Source: a bacterium
Lineage (GTDB): Bacteria; Cyanobacteriota; Vampirovibrionia; Obscuribacterales; Obscuribacteraceae
Reading direction: 5' to 3'
Length of the DNA: 64,000 nucleotides
NCBI GenBank assembly: GCA_018062085.1
Contig: JAGOSY010000012.1
Location: forward strand, 62,001-126,000
Of the stretch, positions 60,865 to 64,000 are shown in pieces (positions within the stretch are counted from its first letter, which is position 1; each line of letters opens with the position of its first letter). The notes under the pieces were generated by a model. The model was given only the letters and a program-made list of their open reading frames with translations, was not told where the DNA came from and searched no databases. Made by a program: the position numbers and the translations under genes.

Positions 60865-62154
60865 ATGCAAATCTGGGTAGCCATCTCGAATAACGACCTG
60901 ACTTCGCTTGACCATAAAGAAGTGTTGTTGGAGGGCGTCTCTCTTTCAGAAAAAGAAGGAAGAGTACGAGGGGCTAGTCGCCTGCGCTTTAACCTTGAGA
61001 ACAATCAACTGCGTGTTACCCTGCCTAGCCAAGCGGCGCAAAAGCTGGTTGGCAATCAAATTGTTATTGTGGCCAAGGGTCCAATTACAGTAGCTTCGAT
61101 TAAACGGGCTGGCGGCAAGGGAGAGCATCCAAGTTATCTTGGAGAGATCAGAGTAGCTAATCTAGGAGGGAAGCTCCGGGTTTCGTTGCGGGTTAGCCTT
61201 GATCAATATCTCAGGGGGGTTCTCACCTCTGAAATGCCAGCAAGCTATCATTTTGAAGCTCTTAAGTGTCAGGCTCTGGCTGCTCGTACCTATGCCCTTA
61301 AGCCGCGTTTGCCTCACGATAGAGATAATGCCAACGTTTGTGATTCTTACATGTGCTGCCAATATTTTGCAGGTCTAGGAGAGATTGACGAGCGCATTGA
61401 ACGGGCTGTTGTCTCAACTGCTGGTCAAGTTCTTACCTTTAAAGGTAAGCCAATTCTAGCTCTTTTTAGTTCTAACGCTGGTGGTCATACTGAAAATTAC
61501 GAGAATTGTTTCTCTGACCCGCTCACCAATGAGTTTCCGCCTCAACCATTGCCCTATTTGGCTGGTAGGGCAGAGGGGAAATATACTGTAGAGGCTGGTA
61601 CAGAAGAGTTTCTGCGTTATTTATATCAAGCCGCGGCCCTTAAGCATGATACCCAAATTTCGATGGATAGCTGGACGCCGAAGTTTCATTGGCGAGTGAG
61701 GCTTTCTGCTGATGCCCTTGAGTCTCAGATGCACCATGTTGTGGAGAAACTGGCAGCGGCCGCCGACACTGCACCATTTGTGATACCACCAAAGTCAGGT
61801 AAGTTCGGCCACATTGAGCACGTGGAAATACTTAAACGTGGGGTTTCTGGTGTGGCAATCGCCATGCGAATTAGAACCAGCACCGGTGATTGGCAGATCA
61901 AAAAGGAGTTAGTAATTCGCAAGGCTTTTGCTAATAGTGAAATTAAACTTGCTCGTCTTAATAGCGCCCGCATTTTCTTCTCTCATGAGTCTGATGATCT
62001 TAAGCTACTCAAGAATCTCACAGTCTATGGTCTAGGCTTTGGTCATGGTGTGGGTTTGCAGCAGACTGGCGCTCAAGGATTTGCTAAAGCTGGATACGAT
62101 TATAAAAAGATCCTGGGACATTACTTCCCAGGATCTAATATCGAAGTTTTGTAG
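60865..62154 (+). CDS. SpoIID/LytB domain protein
   Basis: The 429-residue product contains the SpoIID domain: 'SLDQYLRGVLTSEMPASYHF', 'EALKCQALAARTYAL', 'VVSTAGQVLTFKGKPILALF' and 'FSSNAGGHTENYENC'. C-terminal 'YGLGFGHGVGLQQTGAQGFA' is the amidase-enhancer-like motif. SpoIID is a lytic transglycosylase in sporulation; in non-sporulating relatives such domains probably act in cell-wall remodelling. No signal peptide is found, which is odd for a wall enzyme; a start further upstream is not available. The 3' end carries a terminator-like hairpin for the opposite strand. Confidence 0.85.
   Translation: MQIWVAISNNDLTSLDHKEVLLEGVSLSEKEGRVRGASRLRFNLENNQLRVTLPSQAAQKLVGNQIVIVAKGPITVASIKRAGGKGEHPSYLGEIRVANLGGKLRVSLRVSLDQYLRGVLTSEMPASYHFEALKCQALAARTYALKPRLPHDRDNANVCDSYMCCQYFAGLGEIDERIERAVVSTAGQVLTFKGKPILALFSSNAGGHTENYENCFSDPLTNEFPPQPLPYLAGRAEGKYTVEAGTEEFLRYLYQAAALKHDTQISMDSWTPKFHWRVRLSADALESQMHHVVEKLAAAADTAPFVIPPKSGKFGHIEHVEILKRGVSGVAIAMRIRTSTGDWQIKKELVIRKAFANSEIKLARLNSARIFFSHESDDLKLLKNLTVYGLGFGHGVGLQQTGAQGFAKAGYDYKKILGHYFPGSNIEVL
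62101..62136 (-). terminator. Minus-strand intrinsic terminator inside the SpoIID gene
   Basis: A perfect 11-bp stem (AGATCCTGGGA at 62108-62118 with TCCCAGGATCT at 62126-62136) and 7-base loop is preceded by AAAAA at 62104-62108. On the minus strand this gives hairpin plus TTTTT, 28 bases after the stop of the gene at 62164. Confidence 0.8.
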
Positions 62155-62163
62155 AGCCTTTGC

Positions 62164-64000
62164 TTATAGACCTGAATCGCTTTCAGGTACTTCAACTTTG
62201 ACTTTGTCGCCGGAGAGTTTAACTAAGAAAATTAGCTCAGGCTTCTTGATGTGGGGCACATCTTTGAACGGTGCAGCGGCGCTAACCGCCCGTTGCAGAG
62301 CGCTAGAAATTTTCTCATGTTCTTCTTCTTCTAGTGCCTGTTTCTCTAAACGTTTGACGTTGCCGTCAGAATCTACTCCAACAGTAAGTCTAATTTTCCA
62401 TTTCTTGCGCTTCGACTTTTCTTTCTTCATCTCTTCTTGAGCGAAGTCAGGCAGCACAAGCTTTTCTTTGATGGCTTCTTTGACTTTGGCATAAAAGGCC
62501 TTCAATTCGACGTCGCTTGCTTCTTTACTGTTTTCGTCGTCAATATCAGGATCATCATCAGGCTCGGAATTTTTGTTGTTTGCCTGCTGGGTGCGCTCAG
62601 AAGCTAGTTGGTCAATAATGTTAACCGCCCCTTTGGCATCATAAGATTGGTTGCCGGTATCGTCCTTGAGAGATTGACCGATAACTAAGAAAGACTTTCC
62701 TGCAATGATAGATGGGAAAGATGCCACTAAAACGGACTTGCTTTTGTCATCTTTTGCCTTGCCTTTGACAACCATCCAGCTCAGGGTGCCATCACCGAGA
62801 ACTTGCTTGCCTTGGTCTACCACACAGTCTCTCATGTCTTCAATGACCATTTCGACATAGGGCGGCTTGCCAATGAAGGCGCTGAGGTTGCTCACAGGAG
62901 AAAGATCAGCAAATTCGGTACAGATAATCTTTTGATTGGCCCGCTCTGAGTACACTCCAAATGAATCATTTGGTTTCGAGATTTCACTAGTGTCTTCATA
63001 CCAGAACTCTGGGATAGCCAGCACTTTGAAGCCAGCAGACTTTACTGCTAAAGCCGTGGCTTTCTCAGCCGACGGATGTTGTTCCGGCATTACAGAAGTG
63101 GTGGTGCCAGGAGTTGGGGGAACTACTGCTGGGGGTTTGGGCATGCTCATTAATGTGATCAAGAACAGCGGGAGCAGAACTGCACCAGCAATAATCAATT
63201 GCTTTTTGGTCAGACCAGTTTTCTTCTGCATCACTTTGACAGCTTTGCTGGCCTTACCTTTAACTGAAGTGGTGTCAATTTCTGCTGGTGGTGCGTCAAT
63301 AATATGTCCACAACTAGAGCACGCTCCATAAGTCGCGTTGCTAGAGAAGCAGACCGGGCAGACGATGCGATCAACGTCTGGTGATGCAGCTGCTACAACT
63401 TCGGCGTCAAGTTTACTGCGCAAAGTACCCAGGCCACCTTCAGCATCTTCGGCTTCAGTGGATGTGCGCAGTTTCTTGCTGCTCATATCGAGCAAGGCAC
63501 CCATCCACATAAATTGATAGCATTTCACTGGGGGAGCTGCTTGACCAGCTTTTACCGATTGAGGACCGCTGTGTAAGCCGATTAATTTGTAGTCTTTGCA
63601 AACTAGGGCACCAGTAATGTCTGCTGGCACCACGATAGTGTGCAGCATATTTTTAGGTTGGGCGGCGCTGGCACTGCCGAAATAATTTCCTTGAAGCCAG
63701 ATTGGTTTACCTGACAGAGGATCTAAATAAAAGCACTGCAAATTGTCCCAGTTATTGACTTCAAAGTCAGTATGCGAGGTCAATGGTGGTCCAACGGTGC
63801 CGTTGCAATGGAAAGGCGTTTTGCGATTGATTTGCGAGCAAACACCGCGGTTAACTAACTCACGTACTGCCACCAAAACAGTGTAGCTGTCTGAAGCGAC
63901 TCGCTCTGCTAAGTTCTCAAGGGTAAGGAAGCCGTCCATTGCTTCCCATAAACGACCAGCCATCCAGCGAATTTCTTCCGATGAACTAGCCGGATCATAA
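62164..64000 (-). CDS. DUF4388-related regulatory protein with zinc ribbon and C-terminal TonB-like domain (5'-truncated by window edge)
   Basis: The frame stays open to the right edge, upstream of the ATG at 63963, so the gene is 5'-partial. The N-terminal part (EIRWMAGRLWEAMDGFLTLE) resembles the winged-helix module after DUF4388 in the gene at 14,279. A zinc ribbon follows (CPVCFSSNATYGACSSCGH, four Cys, about residues 200-218 from the ATG). One membrane segment (about residues 254-271) precedes a mostly extracytoplasmic part. The last ~100 residues resemble a TonB/TolA-like domain ('WKIRLTVGVDSDGNVKRLEK', 'ALQRAVSAAAPFKDVPHIKK'). The protein may link cytosolic signals to the envelope; this is inference. 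Confidence 0.65.
   Translation of the reverse strand, partial: YDPASSSEEIRWMAGRLWEAMDGFLTLENLAERVASDSYTVLVAVRELVNRGVCSQINRKTPFHCNGTVGPPLTSHTDFEVNNWDNLQCFYLDPLSGKPIWLQGNYFGSASAAQPKNMLHTIVVPADITGALVCKDYKLIGLHSGPQSVKAGQAAPPVKCYQFMWMGALLDMSSKKLRTSTEAEDAEGGLGTLRSKLDAEVVAAASPDVDRIVCPVCFSSNATYGACSSCGHIIDAPPAEIDTTSVKGKASKAVKVMQKKTGLTKKQLIIAGAVLLPLFLITLMSMPKPPAVVPPTPGTTTSVMPEQHPSAEKATALAVKSAGFKVLAIPEFWYEDTSEISKPNDSFGVYSERANQKIICTEFADLSPVSNLSAFIGKPPYVEMVIEDMRDCVVDQGKQVLGDGTLSWMVVKGKAKDDKSKSVLVASFPSIIAGKSFLVIGQSLKDDTGNQSYDAKGAVNIIDQLASERTQQANNKNSEPDDDPDIDDENSKEASDVELKAFYAKVKEAIKEKLVLPDFAQEEMKKEKSKRKKWKIRLTVGVDSDGNVKRLEKQALEEEEHEKISSALQRAVSAAAPFKDVPHIKKPELIFLVKLSGDKVKVEVPESDSGL

Overview
The window reads like a chromosomal segment of a non-photosynthetic, Gram-negative-type bacterium. 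My best inference is a relative of the cyanobacteria in Vampirovibrionia/Melainabacteria, Obscuribacter-like. This rests on the style of the RNA polymerase beta' C-terminus, many TPR and DUF4388-type proteins, cyanobacterial-type Ser/Thr kinases, a system II cytochrome c maturation pair, a YlqD protein, an apolipoprotein N-acyltransferase, and the absence of any photosynthesis gene. No 16S rRNA is present, so the assignment is inference. Genes are dense, with mixed strands, short overlaps inside operons and frequent TTG/GTG starts. TGA is used as a normal stop by several genes.

Layout. 1-6.6 kb: end of rpoC with a bidirectional terminator, a small membrane protein, a secreted TPR/NHL protein, a PlsC acyltransferase, a GNAT and DUF2625 pair, and an exported thioredoxin-like gene interrupted by one in-frame TGA (candidate selenoprotein). 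6.7-16.1 kb, minus strand: YhaN-like ATPase, divergent metallophosphoesterase, thiolase, a secreted LRV-repeat solenoid and a DUF4388 protein. 16.3-23.3 kb: poorly characterised proteins around an AbiEi/AbiEii type IV toxin-antitoxin pair. 23.4-29.8 kb, minus strand: two membrane-linked Ser/Thr kinases, a secreted TPR-matrixin protease, pgk and gap. 30-38.3 kb: Nfu, an Lnt-DUF192-enoyl-CoA hydratase operon, ruvC, a BtuF-like protein with an FMN 2-hydroxyacid oxidase, and an AbiTii-like protein. 38.5-42.8 kb, plus strand: polyprenyl diphosphate synthase, a degenerate siroheme-synthase-like protein, ResB/Ccs1 and CcsA. 43-48.8 kb: sigma-70 factor, YlqD, P5C dehydrogenase, then thyA-folA-cytochrome c-aat. 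49-54.5 kb: ethanolamine ammonia-lyase (eutB divergent from eutC-eutA), cyclophilin and an adenosine-deaminase-like protein. 54.5-56 kb: a long intergenic region with palindromes, then a histone H1-like Lys/Ala/Pro repeat protein. 57.5-59.8 kb: a three-gene RiPP locus. 59.8-64 kb: TlyA, tRNA-Ser(UGA), a SpoIID-domain protein and a DUF4388-related zinc-ribbon protein running off the right edge.

The two strongest discoveries are these. (1) At 57,696-59,781, a short exported Lys/Glu/Cys-rich precursor is followed by a DUF692 (MNIO) enzyme and a DUF2063 partner. This is the architecture of the bufferin/HvfABC class of copper-related, cysteine-modified peptides, with an unusual precursor carrying Glu-Cys-Lys and Ser-Cys-Lys motifs. 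(2) At 5,535-6,581, an exported thioredoxin-like protein has a single in-frame TGA at the expected redox position, with coding continuing in the same frame for another 267 codons.

Functionally, the window combines core information processing (rpoC, sigma factor, ruvC, aat, tlyA, tRNA), central metabolism (gap-pgk, thiolase, P5C dehydrogenase, B12-dependent ethanolamine breakdown), envelope and respiration (Lnt, PlsC, ResB/CcsA, a c-type cytochrome) and lineage-specific exported repeat proteins.
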